Notes under the pieces: generated by a model
What the model was told of the DNA's origin: nothing
Database searches by the model: none
Seen by the model: the letters and a program-made list of their open reading frames with translations, nothing else
NCBI GenBank assembly: GCA_964574705.1
Contig: CAZNOO010000013.1
Span: 1 to 47,878 of the forward strand
Direction of reading: 5' to 3'
DNA: 47,878 bases
Origin: JAHIVB01 sp964574705
GTDB taxonomy: Bacteria; Bacillota_I; Bacilli_A; Izemoplasmatales; Hujiaoplasmataceae
Shown: positions 28,338 through 36,686 of the stretch, piece by piece
Layout of the letters: every line of letters begins with the position of its first letter
Position numbering within the stretch: the first letter of the stretch is position 1
Position numbers and translations under genes: made by a program

Positions 28338-29325
28338 ACTCGTTGCCTGGATTAAGGCCAAAATTCAATCGTATAAAAAGAAACTAAACGACCCACATTT
28401 CAAATTAGTTCGTTCCAGAAAAATCAAAGAAGTTACAATGGCAATTCTCCGTTCTGTGATTCTGTTCGGACTTTGTTTCGTGATTCTGTTTCCAACCATT
28501 CAGCAACTATCGATGGCGCTTCGTTCACCTGAAGACGTCAATAATCCTGCAGTTGTCTGGATTCCTGAACACTGGTCTTTGATGAATATCAAGATTGCGA
28601 CCATTGTTTTGGATTATAAAAATGCATTGTTGAACACGATTAAACTGAGTTTCATTTCGATGATATTGCAAATACTATCAACTTCACTTGCAGGATATGC
28701 ATTCTCTAGACTTCGTTTCAAGGGAAGTAATGTATTATTCATTTTCGTCATCTTGACGATTGTCATTCCGCCTCAAGCACTTTCTCTTGCCCAATATTTC
28801 TATTTTAAAGACTTGAGTTTGATTGGAAAAGAAGGCTCCATCTATTTAATGAGTGCACTCGGAATGGGAATTCGCTCTGGAATTTTCATCTATATCTTTA
28901 GACAATTCTTCAGGGGTCTTCCGAAAGAACTTGAAGAATCTGCACAAATTGATGGTGCTGGCGTATTCAGAACATTTTGGAGTGTCATGCTGCCAAATGC
29001 GAGAGGCGCTCTCGTCACAGTAGGACTGTTTGCTTTTGTATGGCAATGGAATGACGCTTATTATGTCAAAATCTTTGGTGTCAGCACTGCCACGTTCCCG
29101 TTGCTTACAATGCGGCTGATCAACGCCGCAGAAGGAATGTATGCAGCGCTGTTCTATACTGGCGGACTTTCGTTGATTGGACAGGACGTATGGGAGAATC
29201 CATTGTTCCTGGCTTTGATTTCAAACGTTGCTGCTTTATTGATGATGGCACCGTTACTTATCATGTATCTATTTGTTCAAAAACAATTTGTTGAATCGAT
29301 CGAACGGACTGGAATTGTCGGTTAG
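28327..29325 (+). CDS. ABC sugar transporter permease, MalG/UgpE type (second system)
   Basis: 332 residues, six membrane helices after a basic N-terminal extension of about 40 residues. EAA loop ESAQIDGAGVFRTFWSV. Overlaps the previous gene by 11 bp. The second permease pair lacks its own single-domain binding protein nearby, so it probably works with the 970-residue receptor or with DUF5696. Confidence 0.93.
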   Translation: MKTKLVAWIKAKIQSYKKKLNDPHFKLVRSRKIKEVTMAILRSVILFGLCFVILFPTIQQLSMALRSPEDVNNPAVVWIPEHWSLMNIKIATIVLDYKNALLNTIKLSFISMILQILSTSLAGYAFSRLRFKGSNVLFIFVILTIVIPPQALSLAQYFYFKDLSLIGKEGSIYLMSALGMGIRSGIFIYIFRQFFRGLPKELEESAQIDGAGVFRTFWSVMLPNARGALVTVGLFAFVWQWNDAYYVKIFGVSTATFPLLTMRLINAAEGMYAALFYTGGLSLIGQDVWENPLFLALISNVAALLMMAPLLIMYLFVQKQFVESIERTGIVG

Positions 29326-29340
29326 ATCTGGAGGAGCATC

Positions 29341-29982
29341 ATGTATCAGGAAAAAGGGTTGATTTCAAAACTGAATACGATTTCCGACTGGGTAATTCGG
29401 TTGGTCGTCCTGAATGTGCTGATCATCGCCCTTTCTTTGCCTGTATTCACTTTATTTCCGGCATTTTCAGCGGGATACAGTGTATTTCATGATTATGTAA
29501 ATCATAAGGAAGTTAAACTGATTCCTACGTTCATTGAGTATTTCAAGAAAAACATTGGAAAGAAAATTCTGTTTGGGTTATTAATGACAATCGTGATTTT
29601 CTTCAGTGTATATAATGGAATGTTTTATGCTTCTTTGACAGAAGTACATACAGAACTCTTTTATGTGATTGGCTATTATATTACCATTGCACTAGCGCTT
29701 TCAGCTCTCGCTGTCATGCTGTTCTCCTTGCCCGTATTTAAGGTTATGGAAAACGTCAAAATAAAAAATGCACTTAAGATGTCTTTTGTCCTTGCGGGAA
29801 AGTATTTTTATATCAGCGCAATTTTGATTGTGCTGACAGTATCTCCCTTATTGCTGCTATACAATTACATGACTGCTTTGATATTGGTTTTCATGGGGGT
29901 ATCTTTGCCTTTACTCCTCAATGTCTTGTTGACGAAGAGGGCTGTCAGGTATATGGAAGGATTGGTTCAGAAAAATGGTTAA
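29341..29982 (+). CDS. DUF624 (YesL-like) membrane protein
   Basis: 213 residues, about four to five membrane helices. DUF624/YesL proteins accompany MalF/MalG permeases in many Bacillota sugar loci; their role is unknown. Ribosome site GGAGG at 29331-29335; end overlaps namZ by 8 bp. Confidence 0.82.
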   Translation: MYQEKGLISKLNTISDWVIRLVVLNVLIIALSLPVFTLFPAFSAGYSVFHDYVNHKEVKLIPTFIEYFKKNIGKKILFGLLMTIVIFFSVYNGMFYASLTEVHTELFYVIGYYITIALALSALAVMLFSLPVFKVMENVKIKNALKMSFVLAGKYFYISAILIVLTVSPLLLLYNYMTALILVFMGVSLPLLLNVLLTKRAVRYMEGLVQKNG

Positions 29983-31114
29983 AACAGGGATTGATTTAAT
30001 AAACTCGAATTTATACCTTTTCCAGGGCAAACGCGTTGGATTGATTACCAATCCAACTGGAATCAATCGGGAAATGAAAAGCACGATAGACATTATGAAT
30101 GAGCTGACGAACCTTGTCGCGCTGTTTTCTCCAGAACACGGAGTGAGGGGCGATTTGCAAGCCGGAGTCCACGCAGAAGACTACACGGACCCTCAAACAG
30201 GATGCATGGTCTATTCTCTTTATGGTGCACATCGCAAACCTTCTCCTGAAATGCTTTCAAATATTGACATTCTTTGTTTCGACATTCAAGATGTCGGAGC
30301 GAGATTTTATACTTTCCTTTATACCATGGCTTATGCTATGGAAGCCTGTAAGGAAGCCAATTTGGAATTTGTGGTCTTTGACAGACCCAATCCCGTTGGC
30401 GCAGTGGAAGTGGAAGGAAATCTATTAAATCCCAAATATTCCTCTTTTGTCGGACTTTATCCCATCGTTGAACGGTATGGGTTGACGATTGGAGAACTTG
30501 CACAGTATTTTAATAACGAATTTGATATCCATTGCAATCTTACTGTCATCAAGATGGAAGGTTATCGTAGAAATATGTTTTTTGAAGACACTTTGCTTCC
30601 ATGGGTGTTTCCATCTCCAAACATTCCAACACAAGATTCTGCTTTTGCCTTTTTAGCAACCTGTTATTTTGAAGGAACCAATCTGTCAGAAGGCAGAGGA
30701 ACAACAAAACCATTCTCATTGATTGGATCGCCATGGTTGAATCAAGAATTATTGATATCGAAAATGGAGAAGATCAATCTTCCTGGAGTGAAGTTCAGAA
30801 TTGCCTTTTTCACACCTTGGTTTTCAAAGCACGCAAATACGTTATGTAAAGGAATTGAACTCCACATTACAGACAGAGTCAAATTCAAGCCTGTTCTAAC
30901 GGGATTCACTTTACTTACAGTCATTAGAGAATTACATCCAGAATTTGAATTTATTGCCCCTTTCCCAGGAAGTAAAAATCAGATGATTAATCTGCTTACA
31001 GGCGATGATTTCATCAAAAATAACACCTATAACTCTGAACAAATCAAAGACTTGATTGAACGGGATACTTTGGCGTTTACAAAAAAGAAAGAGAGGTATC
31101 ATCTCTATGAGTAG
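29975..31114 (+). CDS. namZ: Exo-beta-N-acetylmuramidase NamZ (DUF1343, GH171)
   Basis: 379 residues, the full DUF1343 (YbbC) domain. B. subtilis NamZ removes MurNAc from the non-reducing end of peptidoglycan glycans. Signatures are FSPEHG (residues 51-56, with the likely catalytic Glu54), DIQDVGARFYTFLYTM and FDRPNPVG. No signal peptide, whereas the B. subtilis enzyme is exported; here it should act on imported chains or on the MurNAc-GlcNAc disaccharide. Overlaps the DUF624 gene by 8 bp and nagZ by 8 bp. Next to NagZ, as in B. subtilis, it would let the two exo-enzymes alternate along a chain. Confidence 0.92.
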   Translation: MVKTGIDLINSNLYLFQGKRVGLITNPTGINREMKSTIDIMNELTNLVALFSPEHGVRGDLQAGVHAEDYTDPQTGCMVYSLYGAHRKPSPEMLSNIDILCFDIQDVGARFYTFLYTMAYAMEACKEANLEFVVFDRPNPVGAVEVEGNLLNPKYSSFVGLYPIVERYGLTIGELAQYFNNEFDIHCNLTVIKMEGYRRNMFFEDTLLPWVFPSPNIPTQDSAFAFLATCYFEGTNLSEGRGTTKPFSLIGSPWLNQELLISKMEKINLPGVKFRIAFFTPWFSKHANTLCKGIELHITDRVKFKPVLTGFTLLTVIRELHPEFEFIAPFPGSKNQMINLLTGDDFIKNNTYNSEQIKDLIERDTLAFTKKKERYHLYE

Positions 31115-32681
31115 ATATCTTCTCGAAAAGTTGTCACTAGACGAGAAAATAGGGCAACTGTTTGTGGTCGGATTTGACGGATTGGAAATCAACGACCATG
31201 TATTAGAACTTGTGAACGATTATAAAGTCGGAAATTTCATTCTCTTTTCCAGAAACATTGATCATCCGAAGCAGTTATTTGATTTAAATAAAAGCTTACA
31301 TAAACTCGTTAAGAACCATATTGGTGTTGTACCTTTTATCAGCGTCGATCAAGAAGGTGGAATGGTCACAAGAATCAAAACACACTTGACTTATTACCCA
31401 GGAGCGATGACGCTCTGCGCAACTGGCGATTCGATGAACGCATTTCTAATTGGAAGAAGCATGGGCGATGATCTTGCCAGAATGGGCTTCAATTTAAATT
31501 TGGCACCGGTTCTTGATGTCAATATCAATCCTAACAATCCTGTCATTGGTGTTAGAAGCTATAGTGATCAACCCGAGCTTGTTTCTGAGTTTGGACTGCA
31601 ATTCATCAAAGGACTTCAAAAAAGCGTCATCGCCACAGGAAAACATTTTCCGGGTCATGGCGATACCTTTATCGATTCTCACCTTTCGCTTCCAACGATT
31701 CATGTATCACAAGAACGATTCAAAGCCGTAGAACTGAAACCTTTCGTAGATGCAATTCGTGGCGGGATCAAAGCGATTATGAGTTCTCACGTTGATTTTC
31801 CTGGAATCACAGAAAATCATCTACCTTCAACTTTATCAAAAAACGTCTTGACGAATCTACTTCGAAACGAACTTCACTTCGAAGGATTGATTTTGACTGA
31901 CTGCATGGAAATGAAAGCCATTCAAAATCAATACTCAACCAAAGAAGCTTCTTTGATGTCGATTTTGGCAGGAGCGAATCAAGTTGGAATCTCTCATACA
32001 TTAGCGTTGCAAATCGCCGCAATGAAGCGTGTGAAAGAAGCGGTGTTGTCTGGAGAACTTCCAATTGAAGTTTTAGACGAAAGAGTTTCAAGAGTCTTGA
32101 AATTCAAAAATCAGATGAAAGAATTTGACTATACGTTAGAGTATGAGTCTGTTTCAGAATTTGTAGATAACGATTCAAAAAAGGAATTTTCAAGAAATGT
32201 GGTGGCAAGTGCAGTCACTTTGGTTAAAGGTAATCCTGTTGTTTTAAAGGACAAACCTTTGCTGATAGCTTTTGAACCAGCATCTACTTCAATCGCCGAT
32301 GAATCAGGGGCGAAAGCAGACATTGTTTCAGCTGTACGTTCCCTTAAACTTGGAATTGATGCGATTCCTTTGAGTGTCAATCCACAAGAAGAAGAGATGA
32401 ATGTTATTTGTCAGTTAATCAGCAGTTATAAACAAATTATCATTTGTGAATACAATTGCAACCAATACCCTTCTCAAACCAAGTTGATTGAGAAGGCGCT
32501 TGAAAAGGTTGAAGATGTTCATGTTTTTTCGATGCGTAATCCATACGTACTGTTTCAATGCAATAGGGTCAAGAATTATGTATGTTTCTATGAATATACA
32601 CCAAATTCCTTATTTGCTTTGAAAGAGTATCTAAAGGGTAATTTGACGCCCAAAGGGAAGGTGCCCGTTCGATATGTTTAA
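31107..32681 (+). CDS. nagZ: Beta-N-acetylglucosaminidase NagZ (GH3)
   Basis: 524 residues. The N-terminal GH3 barrel has the NagZ loop KHFPGHGDTFIDSH (179-192), in which Asp190 and His192 form the acid/base dyad. The likely nucleophile is Asp265 in LTDCMEMKAI. A C-terminal domain (about 350-524) follows, as in the two-domain Bacillus enzyme. It removes GlcNAc from GlcNAc-MurNAc(-peptide). No signal peptide. I chose ATG 31107 because GAGAGG lies about 8 nt upstream and homology begins there; an in-frame ATG 17 codons upstream is inside namZ. Codes in overlap with both neighbours. Confidence 0.95.
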   Translation: MSRYLLEKLSLDEKIGQLFVVGFDGLEINDHVLELVNDYKVGNFILFSRNIDHPKQLFDLNKSLHKLVKNHIGVVPFISVDQEGGMVTRIKTHLTYYPGAMTLCATGDSMNAFLIGRSMGDDLARMGFNLNLAPVLDVNINPNNPVIGVRSYSDQPELVSEFGLQFIKGLQKSVIATGKHFPGHGDTFIDSHLSLPTIHVSQERFKAVELKPFVDAIRGGIKAIMSSHVDFPGITENHLPSTLSKNVLTNLLRNELHFEGLILTDCMEMKAIQNQYSTKEASLMSILAGANQVGISHTLALQIAAMKRVKEAVLSGELPIEVLDERVSRVLKFKNQMKEFDYTLEYESVSEFVDNDSKKEFSRNVVASAVTLVKGNPVVLKDKPLLIAFEPASTSIADESGAKADIVSAVRSLKLGIDAIPLSVNPQEEEMNVICQLISSYKQIIICEYNCNQYPSQTKLIEKALEKVEDVHVFSMRNPYVLFQCNRVKNYVCFYEYTPNSLFALKEYLKGNLTPKGKVPVRYV

Positions 32682-33597
32682 ATATATGATTGGAATCGAC
32701 GGAGGCGCGACAAAAACCCTTGGTGCAATCTTTGACTCCTCTGGAAACATTTTAAAACAGACTATTTCTGGGTTTTGTAATTTCGGCGTCGATGAAGAAG
32801 TGTCGAAAGCAAACATCAAACAAGTTATTGATTCCTTACTGGAATATGCAAAAGACCAAATTCAAATCGATTATATTTTAATCGGGTCTGCAGGATATTC
32901 AAAGTTGAAAAACAGAGAAGAATATGTTTTGGATTTACAAAAACGATATGGCATCAAAACGAACCTCGTGACGGACGCCGAAATTGCACTGGCATCGATT
33001 CGGAAAGATTCTCAAGTTCCGACCATCTTGATTCTTGGCGGAACTGGAAGCATCGTCTTAGCGACGAAAGACAACAAGATTATCCGTGTCGGAGGATCGG
33101 GACATCTTTTGGGAGATGAAGGAAGTGCTTATCATTTAGCAATCAAAGCTTTGAAATGGGTGCTCTCCGAATATGAATCTGGGAATGAGTTATCGGCGTT
33201 TTCAAAAACGGTTCTATCTAATATTCAGATTGAAACGCACGAAGATTTGATCCATTACGTCTATAGCAAAAACAAAAAAGAAATCGCTGAATTATCAAAG
33301 AAAATATCAGTGTTGGCTGAATCAAAGAATGAAATTGCCGTGTCTTTACTTCAAAGCGAAGGAGAAGACCTCGCAACACAAGCGATTAAAGCATACCATC
33401 AACAAAATTCAAATGAACAAGTCATCATTGGGCTTCAAGGAGGGTTTCTCCTAAATGCTCCTTATGTAAAAGAAACACTTCTAAATCGTCTCAGCGAATC
33501 AAAAATTGACTTTAAAATTTGTGAGGAGCATCCGGAACCCGTCATCGGATCCTATTATCTCGGACTCACATTCCATCAGAGAGGTGAATTATGGTAG
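32674..33597 (+). CDS. BadF/BadG/BcrA-type amino-sugar kinase (MurK-like)
   Basis: 307 residues, ASKHA kinase of the BadF group; DGGATK at residues 9-14 and ILGGTGS near 126-132. Clostridium MurK of this family phosphorylates both MurNAc and GlcNAc at O-6. Sitting between nagZ and murQ (8-bp and 7-bp overlaps), MurNAc is the likeliest substrate, with the MurNAc-6-P going to MurQ. It is only distantly similar to the kinase at 1366. ATG 32674 follows AAAGGGAAGG. ATG 32686 is a possible alternative. Confidence 0.87.
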   Translation: MFKYMIGIDGGATKTLGAIFDSSGNILKQTISGFCNFGVDEEVSKANIKQVIDSLLEYAKDQIQIDYILIGSAGYSKLKNREEYVLDLQKRYGIKTNLVTDAEIALASIRKDSQVPTILILGGTGSIVLATKDNKIIRVGGSGHLLGDEGSAYHLAIKALKWVLSEYESGNELSAFSKTVLSNIQIETHEDLIHYVYSKNKKEIAELSKKISVLAESKNEIAVSLLQSEGEDLATQAIKAYHQQNSNEQVIIGLQGGFLLNAPYVKETLLNRLSESKIDFKICEEHPEPVIGSYYLGLTFHQRGELW

Positions 33598-34490
33598 ATA
33601 TCAGTAAAATAAGCACAGAAATGAGAAACGAAAACACAAAGAACATCGATATCGTTTCAACCTGTGAAATCTTGAAACTGATCAACAACGAAGATAAAAC
33701 GGTTCCGTATGCGGTTGAAAAAGCAATCAATCAAATTGCTAAAGTTGTCGACATCGCCACCGATGCATTTTCCAAAGGTGGCAGGCTATTCTATGTAGGG
33801 GCAGGAACCAGTGGCCGCTTGGGTGTTTTGGATGCCAGTGAATGTCCGCCTACATTCGGAGTGAAAAACGATCTCGTTATTGGAATTATCGCTGGCGGAG
33901 ACAAAGCGATACGCTCATCGATAGAAAACGCAGAAGATTCAACAGAAGAAGCCGTCAAAGATTTGACGAAGCATCATCTAAATTCATCAGATGTCGTAAT
34001 CGGTATCGCCGCAAGCGGAAGAACACCTTATGCCATCGGCGCCATCGAATTTGCGAATAAAATTGGATGCGAGACCGCCTGTATCACGACCAGTGAAAAT
34101 TCTGAAATCGCTCAAATTGCAAAGCATCCGATTGAAGCGATTACAGGAGCTGAACCATTGACAGGATCTACTAGAATGAAATCAGGAACGGCGCAAAAGC
34201 TGATTTTAAACATGATTACAACGGCGTCCATGGTTAAAATCGGAAAAGTGTACGAAAACTTGATGATTGACGTTCAGATGACGAACAACAAGCTTATTTC
34301 AAGAGCACAGAGCATTGTAATGGACGTCACCGGCGTTTCTCTTGAAGTCGCAAGTCATCACTTAAAAAAATATAACTCTGTCAAATACGCGATTTTCAGC
34401 ATTATATCTAAAATTGAAAACAAAGAAGAAATCGAAGCCATTTTAAACGAACATCACGGAAACATCCGGGAATCCTTAAAAAACCGGTAA
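33591..34490 (+). CDS. murQ: N-acetylmuramic acid 6-phosphate etherase MurQ
   Basis: 299 residues, full length. MurQ splits D-lactate from MurNAc-6-P, giving GlcNAc-6-P. The SIS-domain motif GAGTSGRLGVLDASECPP (residues 70-87) carries Glu84, and Glu115 lies in NAEDS, equivalent to the two active-site glutamates of E. coli MurQ (83 and 114). EPLTGSTRMKSGTAQK is also diagnostic. Ribosome site GAGAGGTGA just before ATG 33591. This gene makes the pathway a MurNAc-catabolic one rather than general chitin or GlcNAc use. Confidence 0.97.
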   Translation: MVDISKISTEMRNENTKNIDIVSTCEILKLINNEDKTVPYAVEKAINQIAKVVDIATDAFSKGGRLFYVGAGTSGRLGVLDASECPPTFGVKNDLVIGIIAGGDKAIRSSIENAEDSTEEAVKDLTKHHLNSSDVVIGIAASGRTPYAIGAIEFANKIGCETACITTSENSEIAQIAKHPIEAITGAEPLTGSTRMKSGTAQKLILNMITTASMVKIGKVYENLMIDVQMTNNKLISRAQSIVMDVTGVSLEVASHHLKKYNSVKYAIFSIISKIENKEEIEAILNEHHGNIRESLKNR

Positions 34491-34512
34491 TCAAAACACA
34501 TTGGAGTAATTT

Positions 34513-35235
34513 ATGGAAATCATCATTTGTAAAGATTATAAAGAAGTATCGGAAAAAGCAGCTTTGCATGTCATTAAAGAAATCATCTTGAATCCGAAAT
34601 TGAAAATTGGGCTTGCCACAGGATCAACACCCATCGGGCTTTATGAAAACCTGATTGAAGCTTATAAAAAGCATATTATTTCCTTTAAAGATGTGACGAC
34701 ATACAACTTGGATGAATATGTCGGAATCGACAGAACCCATCCTCAAAGCTATTATTCCTTTATGTATGAACATTTGTTTAAAGACATTGATATCAACGAA
34801 TTTAATATCAACATTCCCGACAATGATTTAACGAAAATTGGTGAACTCGCCGGCAACTACAACAGAAGACTCTATGGAAACCAATTGGATCTTCAGATTC
34901 TTGGAATCGGCAGTAACGGACACATCGGATTCAACGAACCCGGTACGCCTTTAAGCAACGAGACCTTCATCGTCGAGCTTGACGAACAAACGAGAATTGA
35001 TAATTCCCGATTTTTCCCGAGCCTCGAAGCTGTTCCTAAATATGCGATCACGATGGGCATCAAAAACATCATGTTCTCAAAGAAAATCTTGTTAATAGCT
35101 TCAGGATTAAATAAAGCTGAAGCCATTGAAAAGACTGTCAAAGGCGACATTACCAAACAAGTTCCAGCATCGATTTTGCAGTTACATCCATACTGCACAT
35201 TGATTGTGGATAAAGAAGCGGCTAGCCTGCTGTAA
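34513..35235 (+). CDS. nagB: Glucosamine-6-phosphate deaminase NagB
   Basis: 240 residues, short Bacillus-type form without the allosteric C-terminal extension of E. coli NagB. It converts glucosamine-6-P to fructose-6-P and ammonia. Asp67 (NLDEYVG), His137 and Glu142 (GSNGHIGFNEPG) are the catalytic residues. Asn135 stands where E. coli has Asp141, as in Gram-positive forms. It ends the locus. NagA, which makes its substrate from GlcNAc-6-P, is not in the window. Confidence 0.96.
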   Translation: MEIIICKDYKEVSEKAALHVIKEIILNPKLKIGLATGSTPIGLYENLIEAYKKHIISFKDVTTYNLDEYVGIDRTHPQSYYSFMYEHLFKDIDINEFNINIPDNDLTKIGELAGNYNRRLYGNQLDLQILGIGSNGHIGFNEPGTPLSNETFIVELDEQTRIDNSRFFPSLEAVPKYAITMGIKNIMFSKKILLIASGLNKAEAIEKTVKGDITKQVPASILQLHPYCTLIVDKEAASLL

Positions 35236-35242
35236 TTTCTTC

Positions 35243-35273
35243 AAAAAAGCGATAGGGTTATCGCTTTTTTTTA
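35243..35273 (+). terminator. Terminator ending the scavenging locus
   Basis: AAAAAAGCGATA pairs perfectly with TATCGCTTTTTT around a GGGT loop, followed by more Ts. The perfect A/T symmetry could let it work in both directions. Confidence 0.93.
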
Positions 35274-35302
35274 TTGTGATATAGGGATTAATAAGTTATA
35301 AT
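35274..35302 (+). promoter_or_regulatory. Promoter of the unknown lipoprotein gene
   Basis: TTGTGA (35274-35279), 17-bp spacer, TATAAT (35297-35302). Confidence 0.65.
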
Positions 35303-35355
35303 GAATTTAGATTACTAATAAGCTTTTTGTTTTCCGAATATAAGAGGTGATTCAT

Positions 35356-36600
35356 TTGAAAAAGAGTATCGCTTTAGCAGTGTTGTTATTACTTGGTTTC
35401 ATGATCGTTGGATGTGGAGCAAACCAACCTTTTGAAGTTGGGTCTAACGAGAATATAGAGAATAAACTCAATCGTGTGATGGACGAGTTTGAACAAGTGC
35501 TCGATTATTATATTTCGGGTCAAGCTAACGACGAATTCGAAATGATGATTGATGAAGACGAAACCTATTATCCAGAAGACTACTTGACGATCTATAATTC
35601 ACAGGATGCAACAAGATCTGATGATTTTCCAATGTATCCCGTCTATGAGTTATACCTCTATTTTAGTGTCATATTTAACTATATTAACTATGACATACCT
35701 AGAAATGACACGACCTTTTCGGTGTCGCTTCCTTCTAGTGTAGTTGGTCCCTCTATCATAGATGTATATCTAAAAGATTTCGATACTGACTATGTTAGAG
35801 TTGAAATTTCAAGTGAGTTTTCAAATACGATTGCTTTGGTTTTGGGGTTCGATATATCTGGAAAACTTGAAATGTTTTCGAAAGTGCTTCCTTTAAATCC
35901 CGAGAGTGATTACATTCGAAATATTCATTTCAAACAAGGCGAGTCTTTTACTTTCATTGAAAAGTTTGATGATGATTCGGCAATTATAATGAAAGCTGAT
36001 TTGGCTAATAGAGAGTTCTATCAGATGAATTATTCAGTCAGCGTCAATGAGGACTTAACGATTGAAACCGAGACAAACTATACTTATTATGAAAACTGGA
36101 ACCAAATCAGGTTTTCAACCGATGGTACATTTAAAGATTTGGAACTACGCAATATGCATGGGCGTTATTTTTCATACATCGAAAATCAGGACAGTGTCGA
36201 AATTGAATGGCAGTTGCTGGAATCTACAGGATGGGATTACGTTCATTATGAAGGAATATTCTCATCAAGTACAATCGGTAATGGTGTCTTTGTTGGAGAA
36301 ACCAACATCTATAACTTTGAGACAGATCAATTGTATAATGTCATTCGGACGTCAGATGGATTTGCGACGCTTTTCTTATCAAAAACAATGCCAATCGACG
36401 ATGTTACGGATTCAATCATCAATCTTAGTGAATATGGATTAACATTCAATTTTACAGATTTGACGAAGGAATCAATCCAACTAATAATGGACCAACAGGC
36501 CTCCCTTATTGAAACCAGAAAAGATCTATGGACTGTCGATGGCTTAATTGAAGAATTTAATCAAGATACCATATACTTTTTTTTGGATTATATGAATTAA
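35356..36600 (+). CDS. Lipoprotein of unknown function
   Basis: 414 residues. The lipoprotein signal ends FMIVGC (Cys20). The remainder is acidic and beta-rich, with no domain that I recognise, and could bind a ligand or sit as a structural lipoprotein. TTG 35356, 5 nt after GAGGTGA, is the preferred start; the in-frame GTG at 35347 is part of that ribosome site. It is a single-gene unit with its own promoter and terminator, so a link to the scavenging locus is not shown. Confidence 0.75.
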   Translation: MKKSIALAVLLLLGFMIVGCGANQPFEVGSNENIENKLNRVMDEFEQVLDYYISGQANDEFEMMIDEDETYYPEDYLTIYNSQDATRSDDFPMYPVYELYLYFSVIFNYINYDIPRNDTTFSVSLPSSVVGPSIIDVYLKDFDTDYVRVEISSEFSNTIALVLGFDISGKLEMFSKVLPLNPESDYIRNIHFKQGESFTFIEKFDDDSAIIMKADLANREFYQMNYSVSVNEDLTIETETNYTYYENWNQIRFSTDGTFKDLELRNMHGRYFSYIENQDSVEIEWQLLESTGWDYVHYEGIFSSSTIGNGVFVGETNIYNFETDQLYNVIRTSDGFATLFLSKTMPIDDVTDSIINLSEYGLTFNFTDLTKESIQLIMDQQASLIETRKDLWTVDGLIEEFNQDTIYFFLDYMN

Positions 36601-36629
36601 AACTTCCCTCCCATATGGGAAGTTTTTTT
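36601..36629 (+). terminator. Terminator after the unknown lipoprotein
   Basis: AACTTCCC (36601-36608) pairs with GGGAAGTT (36617-36624), followed by a T-run. It starts right after the stop codon. Confidence 0.9.
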
Positions 36630-36635
36630 AATCTA

Positions 36636-36644
36636 TGATATAAT
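36636..36644 (+). promoter_or_regulatory. Extended -10 promoter of pcm
   Basis: TGATATAAT, an extended -10 with no clear -35, because the upstream terminator occupies that position. Confidence 0.6.
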
Positions 36645-36686
36645 AAAAGTGGAATTAGATATGTCAAATCTAAAGAGGCGATTTGT

